NCBI RefSeq assembly: GCF_963576675.1
Contig: NC_088916.1
Location: forward strand, 8,261,001-8,325,000
Length of the DNA: 64,000 nucleotides
Source of the DNA: Euphorbia lathyris
Lineage: Eukaryota > Streptophyta > Magnoliopsida > Malpighiales > Euphorbiaceae
Reading direction: 5' to 3'
Part shown: in pieces, positions 22,238 to 32,822 of the stretch
Numbering within the stretch: the first letter of the stretch is position 1
Layout: the number at the start of each line of letters is the position of its first letter
The notes under the pieces: model-generated
What the model was told of the DNA's origin: nothing
The model's database searches: none
What the model saw: only the letters and a program-made list of their open reading frames with translations
Made by a program: the position numbers and the translations under genes

Positions 22238-25180
22238 TGGTATGATTTCCTATATGGATTCTTTAGTACATTGGTTATTAAACAGATGGATTCCTTCCTT
22301 TAATTTTTGTCCAATACTTTTAGTTTTATTTCAGAATTTATAATATTTATTAAATTTATAATATGTTTTTTTAGATTAGTTGAATTAATATAAAGGGGAA
22401 AATTATCCATTGATTATTTTGTATTTTCTCGTATTGTAGTTATCAAATACACTAATTACATTCACACTTAATTTTTAATAGAAACCAAATACTTTATAGC
22501 TTAATTTTTTGAACCTTTATAATATTCAACAGTTAAACTATTTGTTGTTCAACACTTAATCTTTAGTTTTATCAAGCAGCACCTAAAACTATTAAAGCAG
22601 CACCTAAAACTATTAATGAGCCGAATAATTTCACTCATTACTAACTTACAATGAATGGAAATTTGCCTGTATTAGAATTTATGTATAACGATTAATAATA
22701 CGTTTATTAGAAATATTTATAATAATAATAAAATACTCTGATTATAACAGCGAAAAATACGCTAACTAGAATTATTTATAATGATTACAATGCTTATTAT
22801 TAAAAATATTTATAATGATTTGGATTGAACGGAGCAGTGTAAACCAGTAGAATTTAATGAATAACACTCTTAACTTTACAAATTAAAGAAGGAAACCACA
22901 AAATTAAACCCTCAGTAAGTGATAACAAAAGTGATGCCACTTATCAAGTGCATATTCAACTGAATCATATTAGAGCATCATATAATAGCTAAAAGCCATT
23001 TATTTAGAGATGTAACCTAGTCATGTAAACAAAATCATGGAAGCAAGAATAAATCAATAAATGAAAACCATTTAATTGCACATATGAAAGAGCACATTCG
23101 GAATTGAAAGAAAGTTCAACTAAGTAGATCAAAACTTGGCTACTAAGATAATAAACACACTCTTCTGCTTAGCATCTCAAGCTATAATATTATAGCAAAA
23201 AGACACAATAATATTAGCTTTAGGATAAGTTGAAATCATCACAGATTAATATAAGATCTATCATTGGATTTTAGACACCTAATAAAATGATGATTGAATT
23301 TACAACAAAAACTCGAAGGATAAAACACTCAATTTCTTAGATGAAATTACCTTAGCTCTACATAAATTTGGTCAAGAGAAAAAAAGCATGGACAAAGGTG
23401 CAGCAATAGAAATGAGAGCTAAGGATCCAATAGAGAGATTGGGTAGATTCGATAATCCAAGTGAGATCGCGCCCTTGTCTCTCAATGGTAGCACCATTAA
23501 ATACACGCTTAAAATCTGCAAGATGAAGACCGGAATCATATGTATGATCTATAACTCATACACAAGTTTTTCTAAAATATTGTCATTTCTAATTTCATCT
23601 TCCTATATATATATATATATATATATATATCCCACCTCTTCAACATGGAAAATCTAACATGTATGCATAGTTATCTTTATTTAGTTTTGGAACAAAAGAA
23701 ACTGAAAATTGCAAATTATTTGCAAAATGACAGATTCTCGTGTTTACCAAAATAAAAAAAAGGCATCTTCTGGTAATTATCTACATTGACCACTTTCATA
23801 TGTATGTTAATTTCTTTATTCAATATAGAATTTGAGTTCTCATTCCATAGAAGAGTGAGGTAATGTACATATATTCTAGTTAACATTTAGAGGTACATCC
23901 ATATATATATATATATAGAGAGAGTGTGAAACTATATGTATAAAGAGTTTCTATATCCCTTGTTTTCAAGAATTTTAAATGTGGAAGGATATTTCAGATA
24001 TGAAAAGTACATATTATATAGTGCTCTAGCCACCTGATCAACTCAAATTTTACCACTAATTTCCTCTTAGGTTTATAATTGCTTTATATATGCACAAAAG
24101 CTACAATTGCAGTGAAAATTAAACTATAAAAACACTAGGGAAGATCTAAGTAAACCGTAAATGTTACCTTTGCTTTACCTTCAGTACATATGTGATCTTC
24201 TACATTGGGAAGTTACTTATCAGATTGGTTTTCATTGAAGTGTATCTCCAAGAGCATGAACATGGAAACCATGACGGCCTGGCTTTAGGACAGAAAAGCT
24301 TCCAGTTACAATGGTTGGACCTTAAGAAAAATCAAATTTAAGATCATTACACAAAGAAGGATTAGCAAAATTAATTTCAGGCTAAAATCACAAGAATGGT
24401 AGAATATCGTCTCCGTCTTGGGTGAAAAATACACCCCTCGGTTTCTTTGTTCAGATTAATCACTTAATACATATTTGTATAACTCTTGGTGTAAATTTGT
24501 ATTTGATCCATTGAAGTGTTTTTCTTCTTTAAAGAAAATAGCAATGTTTCTCTACCCCTAGCAGAAATGAAAATTAGAAAATACCCTTGTTTTGGAGAAA
24601 GCAAACAAAAAATCACAGACTGGATTGGAGTAATTGTTTGCAACATAAGAAAGTTGAGCCCCTAAAAAAACAAGCAGAGCTGTCAGAGGCTGTGTCCTAT
24701 GTGGCATCTTCTTTCTTTTTTAACAGTCAAGGGCTCTTGATCTGCAAGCAAGAGGTTGAAAACTAGGAGTGGTTAATCTAAAAAACATGAATTGAAAGTG
24801 ACATGAGTTCACTATGCAATTAACTTATTGTGCCATGATCTATTAAGAATAAACATGGAGAATTGGGATTTACTTTGAGAGGAAATTATCAGAATCAAGA
24901 TTTTATTTTACAAGTCCTTGAATTTGACTATTCTTTTATTTTAATTTTCTTTTATTTTAATTTTTGGGCCTATGAAGGAGAATTTTGGTATAGACTAGTT
25001 ATTTTCAAGTATGAAAAAACAATAATAAAATGATCTAAGTACTGTAAGGGATTTTATAAAATGAGCTGTAAGTTCCTTCACATTTGGTAATAAAATATTT
25101 TAATAGTTATCTAAAACATGAACAGGCAGAATTACTTAATAAATAGGGTCTCTCTCTCAACAAAATCTCATCAAAGCCAA
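21196..25180. other. Long intergenic stretch between G2 and G3
   Basis: About 4 kb, AT-rich, without a recognisable gene. It contains a 41-bp tandem duplication (21401-21482, unit starting tatatgataggttggctat), a (TA)n run at 22185-22232, a related tatttataatgatt motif repeated near 22690-22815, another AT run at 23604-23630 and an 89-codon frame at 23388-23657 with no known domain. The end (24950-25180) matches the intergenic unit found before G6 (49535-49680) and after G3 (40480-40680). Confidence 0.5.
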
Positions 25181-25250
25181 TAGCTCTCTCTCTCTCAACA
25201 ATTCAGCACTATATAATAGGGTCTCTCTCTCAACAATTCTCACTCCTGAA
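25181..25250 (+). promoter_or_regulatory. G3 promoter and 5' UTR exon
   Basis: A TATA-like actatataatagg (25207-25219) is followed by CT-repeat leader sequence (gtctctctctcaacaattct) and a consensus donor, gtaagtgtct, at 25251. The same leader with the same donor precedes G6 (49690-49725), so this is a conserved, spliced 5' UTR. CT-rich leaders are common in plant genes. The transcription start is not determined. Confidence 0.55.
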
Positions 25251-25667
25251 GTAAGTGTCTCTCCATCTTCATTTCTTTCCACAATTTCTTTTTTTATGTT
25301 TTCATGTCTTTCCACAAAACTATCTGATAATTCCATCTGATCAGATGAATTTTGTTGTCTTTCAAACTTTTGTTAAAGTTTCACAGACTGATGCATCAAT
25401 AGACACAGTTTTCCATTACCCTTTACAAAAAGTTTTTGTTAAAATAAAATCAACAACATGTATGACATCTGATCTTGAAGATTGGATGAGCGTTGTTTGA
25501 CATAAAGCTACCCCAGATCAAATAGATGTTTGAATATCAATTCTTTTGTTTTGTGGTAATTCCATCTGATCTTGAAGATTAGATCAGAGTGTTTTCACAG
25601 AATAAAATAACTGAGATCAAATAGTGTTTTCACAGAGTGTTTTTACATAACCATTGTTTTGTGGTAA
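25251..25667 (+). repeat. G3 intron 1 with about 95-bp tandem repeats
   Basis: A unit with the imperfect inverted repeat ctgatcttgaagattagatc and then gagatcaaatagtgttt recurs at about 25467, 25568 and 25610. Related units lie in G6 intron 1 at 49833-50045. The stem ctgatct/agatcag could fold. No ORF of interest is present. Confidence 0.6.
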
Positions 25668-25672
25668 TTTTG

Positions 25673-26184
25673 TGATACAGATTGAAAGCGATAATGAAGG
25701 TTTTAATCGTAAACCCACAAAGATGTTCTTCTCTCGTTAAACTAGAAGGAGTGAATCCCAAGATAAAAAGGTATTAAACCTTGAATTCTCAATGAGAAAA
25801 AGTTGATTGATAAAAAGTTAGTTTATCCTTACAAAAATGGGGGTTTAAATACTTCCACTAAAGATAAGAACAAGGACAGGGACTACCCCTACTAGGGTTA
25901 CAATAAGGCTAACAGCAAAAGGGTAAAATAGGTAATACGTCCCGACAATCAGTACAATGGTACAGGTACTGATTGTCAGGGTTGTTAGGGGAATTACTTC
26001 GGAAGGAAGTAAACAGAGATCCGCCTAGGGGAAGATGTTGATTCGCCTCCTTGTGTACTCCTAGATCCGCCCCGCGCGTATGTCCTGGGGATCCGCCCTC
26101 CTAGATACAACCTCCGTGGGTCGTATGTCTGAGGATCCGCCAGGGCGCGTGTGATCAGCGATCCCAGTTAGGATGTCCGCATCA
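25673..26184 (-). repeat. 3' LTR of the chromovirus-like element
   Basis: 512 bp, with the reverse-complement hairpin gacaatcagtac...gtactgattgtc at about 25948-25981 and several gatccgcc repeats. The gag-pol frame runs about 40 codons into it and stops at 26063-26061. Confidence 0.92.
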
Positions 26185-29100
26185 TTCTCTCCTTCTTTAA
26201 AAGAGTTCGGCACTGGTTTGTCTGTGCTGAACTCCAACGGACCATCCGACTTCCAGGGGCTAAGGTCACGGATGTTGAACGCTGCTGAGATTTTACCCAA
26301 CCAATTCGGCAATGCTATGTGATAGGCATTGGCATTGATCTTCTTGGTGACCTTATATGGCCCGTATTTCCTAGGTCGAAGCTTGCTGCTTGTGGCGTTG
26401 GCGAGTCTCTCTTTGCCCAAATATACCATAACCTCATCCCCAACTTCAAACTGCAGGTCCCTACGGTGTTCATCCGCCTTAGCCTTTAATTTCTAATTTT
26501 TCTCCTCAAGAGTCTCTCTCACCTCTTGGTGCATCTGCACATAATCCTTAGCTAACTGGTTGGTAGTCACGTTTCCTTTAGGAAGATGGGCTATATCAAG
26601 GACGTGATTTGGGGTCTTTGTGTATACTACTTCAAATGGAGATCTCCCGGTTCCCGAGTGTACAGAGCCGTTGTAGGCGAACTCAGCTTGGGCTAGAACC
26701 ACATCCCACATCCTGGGCTTATCCTTACACTTGCTGCGCAGTAAGTTTCCCAAGGTTCTATTGACCACTTCTGTCTGTTCGTCTGTTTGAGGGTGGGCGG
26801 TGGTACTAAACTTCAGAGACGTATCGAACAAAGCCCACAATGTCCGCCAGAAGTGACTGAGGAACTTCGTATCACGATCCGAGACAATGCTCTTAGGTAC
26901 GCCATGTAGCCTAACAATCTCTTTGAAGAATAGTTTAGCAGTCGCTGAGGCATCATTAGTCTTGCGACATGGTATGAAGTGAGCCATCTTTGAAAACCGA
27001 TCAACCACGACAAAGATGGAATCCATGCCCCTCTGAGTTCTGGGTAATCCTAGGACAAAGTCCATGGACAGATCTTCCCATATGGTCTCTGGCACAGGCA
27101 AAGGTAATTGCAAGCCCGCATTTGTAGTGCGTCCCTTAGCGGTCTGGCAAACATAGCATCGTTCTACTAAGTAGGCAACATCTCTCCTCATTTTAGGCCA
27201 GAAATAGCGGGAACTCACTGCTTCATAGGTCTTATCTCGCCCAAAATGCCCTCCCAGGGATCCACCATGTAGATCCCGAACAACCTTCTCATGAATGGAA
27301 GTGCAAGGTAGGAAAAGTTGGTTGCCCCTCATGAGATACTCATCCATCAGGTGATACGCTCCATCTCCATGCTGGTTTTTACGCTTTTCCCAGATACTAC
27401 CAAAATCAAGATCCGCCACGTATTCTCCTCGGATGTGTTCAAAACAATCGGTCTCCAGGTTAACTGTCTTGATTAGTGACACCCTTCGACTTAAGGCGTC
27501 CGCCACCTTGTTCTGTTTTCCAGCCTTGTGGATAAGCTTATAGGGGAACTTATCTATGAAGGCGGACCACCGGGCATGCATGGAGCTTCGAAATTGCTTC
27601 TGACTTCCCAGGTATTTGAGAGCTTGATGGTCAGTGTAGAGGATGAATTCTTTTCCCACCAAGTAATGTTCCCATACTTTCAACGCCCTCACTACAGCAT
27701 AAAACTCTTGATCATACGTGGCCCACTTTTACCGTGCCTCACAAAGCTTCTCACTGAAATATGCAATGGGCCTCTTTTCTTGCATCAAGACTCCACCAAT
27801 CCCAACTCCACTAGCATCACACTCAACTTCAAACAGTTTATCGAAATCGGGATACGCCAGCACTGGCGCTGTACTTAGCTTTTCCTTGATCAAGGCGAAG
27901 CTCTCTTCTTGGGCGTCCGCCCACTCGAACCCCCTTCCCTTCTTCAAACATTCCCTCAATGGGGCCACTATGGAACTGAAGTTCTTAATGAATCGGCGAT
28001 AAAACGTTGCTAGCCCATGAAAACTCCTGATATCCCCCACGTTCCTCGGAGTGGGCCATTCTCGGATGGCTCTTACCTTCTCCCCATCAACTCGGATTCC
28101 ATTCCCACTGACCACGAATCCAAGGAAAACTAGGCTCTCCATGACAAAGTCACACTTCTTGGTGTTGGCGTATAGCTGGTGTTTCCTTAACAGGTCAAAT
28201 ACTGTCCTCAAGTGCTCCTGATGTTCCGCCAAGGTCGGGCTATGAATCAGAATATCATCAAAATACACGACTACGAATTTCCCAATCACCGGGCGAAGCA
28301 CCTTATTCATCATCCTCATAAAAGTACTGGGGGCGTTGGTCATCCCAAATGGCATAACTAACCATTCATACAATCCATCTCTCGTCTTGAAGGCGGTCTT
28401 CCACTCATCCCCAGATCGAATTCGTATCTGGTGATAACCACTTCTGAGATCAATCTTGGAGAAGACTCGAGATCCGCCAAGTTGGTCCAGCATGTCATCC
28501 AACCTTGGAATCGGGAACTTGTACTTGATGGTGATCTTGTTAATAGCCCTACTGTCAACACACATCCGCCAAGACCCATCCTTCTTCGGTGTAAGTAAGG
28601 CTGGAACGGCGCAAGGACTCATACTCTCCCTAACGTATCCCATCTCGATGAGTTCCTCCACTTTCTGTCTCATGATGTCATTCTCCTTTGGGCTCATTCG
28701 ATAATGTGGGAGGCTTGGTAAACTAGCCCTAGGCACAAGATCGATATGATGTTGGATGTCCCTCAAAGGTGGTAACCCACTTGGCAGCCCTTCAGGGAAC
28801 ATATCTTGATATTCGCCAAGTAGGCGGGTCACTTCAGTCGGCATCTCCCCTCCATTCCTTTTGGCGGACTCGTGATTCGCCTTAACCATCACCACATACA
28901 CCATCTGGCTCTCTTCACATTCGCTGACAAACAATTTGTGTGTAGGGCAGACTACCAAGGTAGACTTCTCGTCGTCCTTTGGCTCTCTCATCATTGGCGT
29001 AAGGACGAACTTCACCCCATTCTTCACAAATCTGTAAGTGTTCTCTCTTCCTGCATGGATGGCATTGTTATCAAACTGCCAGGGTCGACCCAATAATAGG

Positions 29101-30749
29101 TGGCAGGCATCCATATCGACCACATCACAACAGACTTCATCACTGTAATCACCAATCACAATAGGTACCCTGCATCTCTGGGTCACCCTAAGCTCACCCA
29201 CGTTTTTGATCCATCCCACTCTATAAGGGTCGGGATGCGCCTCCGCCAACAACCCGAACTTCTGAACGGCGCTGCTGCTCACAATGTTCTCTTGGCTCCC
29301 ACGATCTATTATCACATTGCATCGCCCTCCTTTCACAAGACAGCGGGTCCTGAATAGGCGGTGCCTCTGATCTCCCTCTACCCGGCTGGAGACTAACAAA
29401 CGCCGTACCACATGAATGGCATATCTCTCTTCATCCACCTCATCATCATCTTCTCCTAAGGGTTCACAAAATACTTCATCCCCTTCGTCATAGTCATCCT
29501 CATGCCTTTCCACCATGTTGGCGCTCTTCCTCCTAGGACATTCGTTGGATCTATGGCCTGGCTCATTGCACCGAAAACATTTAAAAGGTGCTGGCCTCGC
29601 ATACGGGTTGCTGCTCTTAGGTGGTATAAGTGCTTCCTTGTATGGCCTAGTATCTCCGACAGATCCCCTTCCCACACTGTTGGCCTTGGCCCCACTGGCA
29701 CTCGCCAACTGCTTGCCTTTGTCATAAGACTTCACGTTATCCCTTCCTCCAGGCGTATACTTAGTAGTGGCGGATCTCCTGGATCTCCCGGTTAGTTGCG
29801 ACTCAGCCTTGAGAGCTAAATTCCTGGCATCTTGTACCCGAACCACCATATGTGTGCCAATACGATCCTGGATGTTGTATCTCAACCCTTCTAGATACCT
29901 AGAGGTCTTTTGACTCTCAATTTCAGACAAGTTGGCCCTTGCCGAAAGCCTCAAAAACTCGGAGGTATATTCATGGACACTTCGGGTCCCTTGAGAACAT
30001 CCCCTATAGGAGCTGTAGATATACTGTTCATAATCTGGCGGTAAGAACCGCTCCCTCAACATTGCCTTCATCCGTAACCAAGATCGAATCGGATCTCTGC
30101 CCCCTCTTCTTCTCTCTTCCCTCATCTGATCCCACCAAACTAATGCGCCACCTTTCAAGCGATACGCCACCAGCCTTACTTTCCTCTCATTAGGAATCCC
30201 AACATACTCAAAGAAACGTTCAACTTCCGACAACCAGTCTAAGAACCCCTCTATATCCAGTTCGCCTCCAAAAGACGGTAAATCTATTTTTAGCTTAAAG
30301 GCATCATCTCTATCAAAGTTCCCTAGGCCTGGGTATCCCCTAGCAACCTCCACACGTCGGTTGTCAATAGGCCCAACATCCCTCATAGTTCTAATGGTAT
30401 CATCATTTCCGATACCCTCAAAGTCATCACTATCACTATCAGCGTTATGCACAATGACAAAGTTGGGTCTTCTTACCTCAGGATCCCTAGGACTCATTTG
30501 TGGAAGCGGTTGTTCAAGGGATCCTTCCTTCCTCTGGGTCGCTCCTCCCGCGGTTGGTCGGATTAGCGCCAGAACCTCCAGCTTGAAGTTTTCTAAGGAG
30601 GTGGTTAACTCCAGGAACCGTTGATCGGTTTGCCTCTGCCGTTCATGGCTGGCTTGGATCTGCTCCGCGAGGTGTTCCCTCAGTTCCTCATACCTTCGGT
30701 CACTGTTTTCCATGGAATCTTGCGGTGGTCGGGGTTGAACCATTGCCAA
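26061..30749 (-). pseudogene. gag-pol of the chromovirus-like element (two in-frame stops)
   Basis: One frame runs from ATG 30749 to 26061 (about 1560 codons), interrupted only by stops at 27731-27729 and 26495-26493. Order: retrotransposon gag domain (about residues 150-320), zinc knuckle CFRCNEPGHRSNEC (about 391-404), protease with IIDRGSQEN (about 479-487, where a small residue usually follows the catalytic Asp), reverse transcriptase with VVYFDDILIH (about 827-836), and RNase H starting at ECDASGVGIGG. After the first stop come the rest of RNase H, an HHCC zinc region ending CYVCQ, an integrase core with DFVLG and SDRDTKF, and after the second stop the integrase C-terminal GPYKV block. 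It is a pseudogene by two point changes with no frameshift. Confidence 0.93.
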
Positions 30750-30790
30750 AAGAAGTTTCGGGTCAGGAAACGATTGGCTCTGATACCAAC

Positions 30791-31302
30791 TGATACAGAT
30801 TGAAAGCGATAATGAAGGTTTTAATCATAAACCCACAAAGATGTTCTTCTCTAGCTAAACTAGAAGGAGTGAATCCCAAGATAAAAAAGTATTAAACCTT
30901 GAATTCTCAATGAGAAAGAGTTGATTGATAAAAATTTAGTTTATCCTTACAAAAATGGGGGTTTAAATACTTCCCCTAAAGATAAGAACAAGGACAGGGA
31001 CTACCCCTATTAGGGTTACAATAAGGCTAACAGCAAAAGGGTAAAATAGGTAATACGCCCCGACAATCAGTACAATGGTACATGTACTGATTGTCAAGGT
31101 TGTTAGGGAAATTACTTCGGAAGGAAGTAAACAGAGATCCGCCCAGGGGAAGATGTTGATTCGCCTCCTTGTGTACTCCTAGATCCGCCCCACGCGTATG
31201 TCCTGGGGATCCGCCCTCCTAGATACAACCTCCGTGGATTGTATGTCTGAGGATCCGCTAGGGCGCGTGTGATCAGCGATCCCAGTTAGGATGTCCGCAT
31301 CA
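30791..31302 (-). repeat. 5' LTR of the chromovirus-like element
   Basis: 512 bp, colinear with the other LTR. The primer-binding site (reverse complement of ggctctgataccaac, 30776-30790) touches its inner edge. Confidence 0.92.
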
Positions 31303-31307
31303 TTTTG

Positions 31308-31733
31308 TTTTCTTTCAAACAAAAACGTTGAAGACTGATGCATGAATGGACACAGTTAAAATCGTAATCATTCTTCTGCACATTATTTTTTGGCTTAATC
31401 TAATATTACTGCCAATTCTGTTTTTTATTTTAATATTGTTTTTAAATCATCTCTTATACCCTAATTTTGGTTTTTTCTTTATTTTTTAACTTCACAATAA
31501 TAGTTACTATCTAATTTCAAAAAAAAAAAAAACAGTTACTATATATTCTCTCACTTAACACAGGTACAAAGGGTAATGGATCATCTTATAATCTAAGACA
31601 TATGGATTTATTAATTTAATATTATTTTTTAATCATTTTTATACTTCCATATCAGTTTATTACAGCCATATGAGTTTATTTTTCAAACATTTTTGATAAT
31701 TTTGCTTGAATTTTCATTGTAATATAAACACAG
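31308..31733 (+). other. G3 intron 1, right part
   Basis: It matches G6 intron 1 (50085-50485) closely, including gactgatgcatgaatggaca. It holds a decoy of exon 1 at 31560-31590 (cacag, then gtaatggatcatctt) that gives only a seven-codon frame. Confidence 0.6.
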
Positions 31734-31736
31734 GAA

Positions 31737-31899
31737 ATGGATCATGAATCATCTTATGTTAGATCAGGAAACCGAGATGATGCAAGAAATATGGATTTGA
31801 GCTTGAAACTGGGTTTACCGTATCAAAATGATAATCAACAACAACATGTTCTTCCTACTCCCAACTTTAGCTTCATTAATCCCTTTACTGCTCATTAGG
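31737..31899 (+). CDS. G3 exon 1: short EAR-motif peptide
   Basis: After an acceptor at 31733 (acacag) an ATG at 31737 opens 53 codons ending in TAG at 31896-31898, directly before a donor-like GTATTA. Residues 20-27 are DLSLKLGL; LxLxL is the EAR repression motif, and plant B-class GATA factors of the HAN group have a similar short motif near the N terminus. In G6 the final codon is CGG instead of TAG. The frame does not join obviously to exon 2, whose open phase needs two extra bases, so either this is a separate small ORF, or splicing differs from my model, or G3 has lost the fused N terminus. Confidence 0.55.
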
Positions 31900-32022
31900 T
31901 ATTAATAACTATTGTTTACTTTGATTGAGTGAGGATAATTTATTCATTAATCTAATGATACAAGTAGGCATTACAATAAACTAAATATATCATGGAATTC
32001 TAAAAATATTCTCTTTTATTGG

Positions 32023-32059
<37 letters not shown>

Positions 32060-32821
32060 GTGAAAAAAACCAACTAAAAGTTTTATTACCATAAAATTTC
32101 AATAATTAAGTATTTTTTGTTATTGATAATTTAGAATTGGGATCAACCGAATAACCAATATCAAACCTTCAACCCGGAAAATATCAGTCCACTAATTAAA
32201 AAGGGTAAAAGGTTAAAGGTTACATGTTGAATTAGGATTGGCAAAATTTATAAATGATATTTTATTTTTTAAGACTAGTAAAATACTAATATTTTTATAA
32301 AAAAATTATACTAATCTAATATTATAAAATTTATGTATGGATTCTCTAAGCATTGAATAAATTTATCTTTGATTAAAAAAAATTATAAAATTCAATATAC
32401 ATAAAAATTAAAAAGTATAAAATATAAACTTCTTGAACTATAACTATTATCATGATTATTTTCTAAACAAAAAAACTATTATTATTATTATTATTATTAA
32501 CATGTAAATATAAATAAAATAGTAACATATTTATTTTATAATTCAATGAAAAATATGTAATTTATTATACTTTTAAATTTATTTTATATATATCTCAATT
32601 TTATATACTAATTAAAATCTATTAATATTATAAAGGTAAATTAATTTTGGTATAATAATTACAAAACATAAAATTGAAAAAATTAATATATTTAAATGAT
32701 ATTTTAAATATTTAATTATTATATGTAATTATCTTAGAATTATAAAATTGCACCTAATATTTGTCTAATTAGCCAATTAATATGCATCTTAATTAAAACA
32801 GCAATTACCAAGCGACAACAG
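31900..32821 (+). other. G3 intron between exon 1 and exon 2
   Basis: AT-rich intron with a (TA)n run (32027-32055) and an ATT microsatellite (32470-32500). It lacks the Lemi element, the foldback MITE with its solo LTR, and the second long LINE that sit at the matching places in G6. It therefore serves as the empty-site reference. Confidence 0.75.
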
Positions 32822-32822
32822 A

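Larger units (their letters stand above)
25668..31307 (-). mobile_element. Complete chromovirus-like Ty3/gypsy retrotransposon with TTTTG target duplication
   Basis: Two 512-bp LTRs (25673-26184 and 30791-31302) start TGATACAG and end CCGCATCA on the + strand. They differ at roughly 17 positions by eye (about 3%). TTTTG flanks both sides (25668-25672 and 31303-31307). The element reads on the minus strand: a primer-binding site, TTGGTATCAGAGCC, next to the right LTR (initiator tRNA-Met type), one gag-pol frame, and a polypurine tract, AAAGAAGGAGAGAA, next to the left LTR. The empty site is seen in G6 intron 1 (gaattttgttttc near 50085). Two in-frame stops make it defective. The integrase tail and the ORF reaching into the 3' LTR suggest a CRM-type lineage; I see no canonical chromodomain. 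Confidence 0.93.

Noticed and set aside
23388..23657. 89-codon ORF on the + strand
   Set aside because: No recognisable domain, no splice context, and its end runs through an AT microsatellite.
30621..30803. 60-codon + strand ORF and other + strand ORFs within 26-31 kb
   Set aside because: They are shadows of gag-pol on the minus strand.
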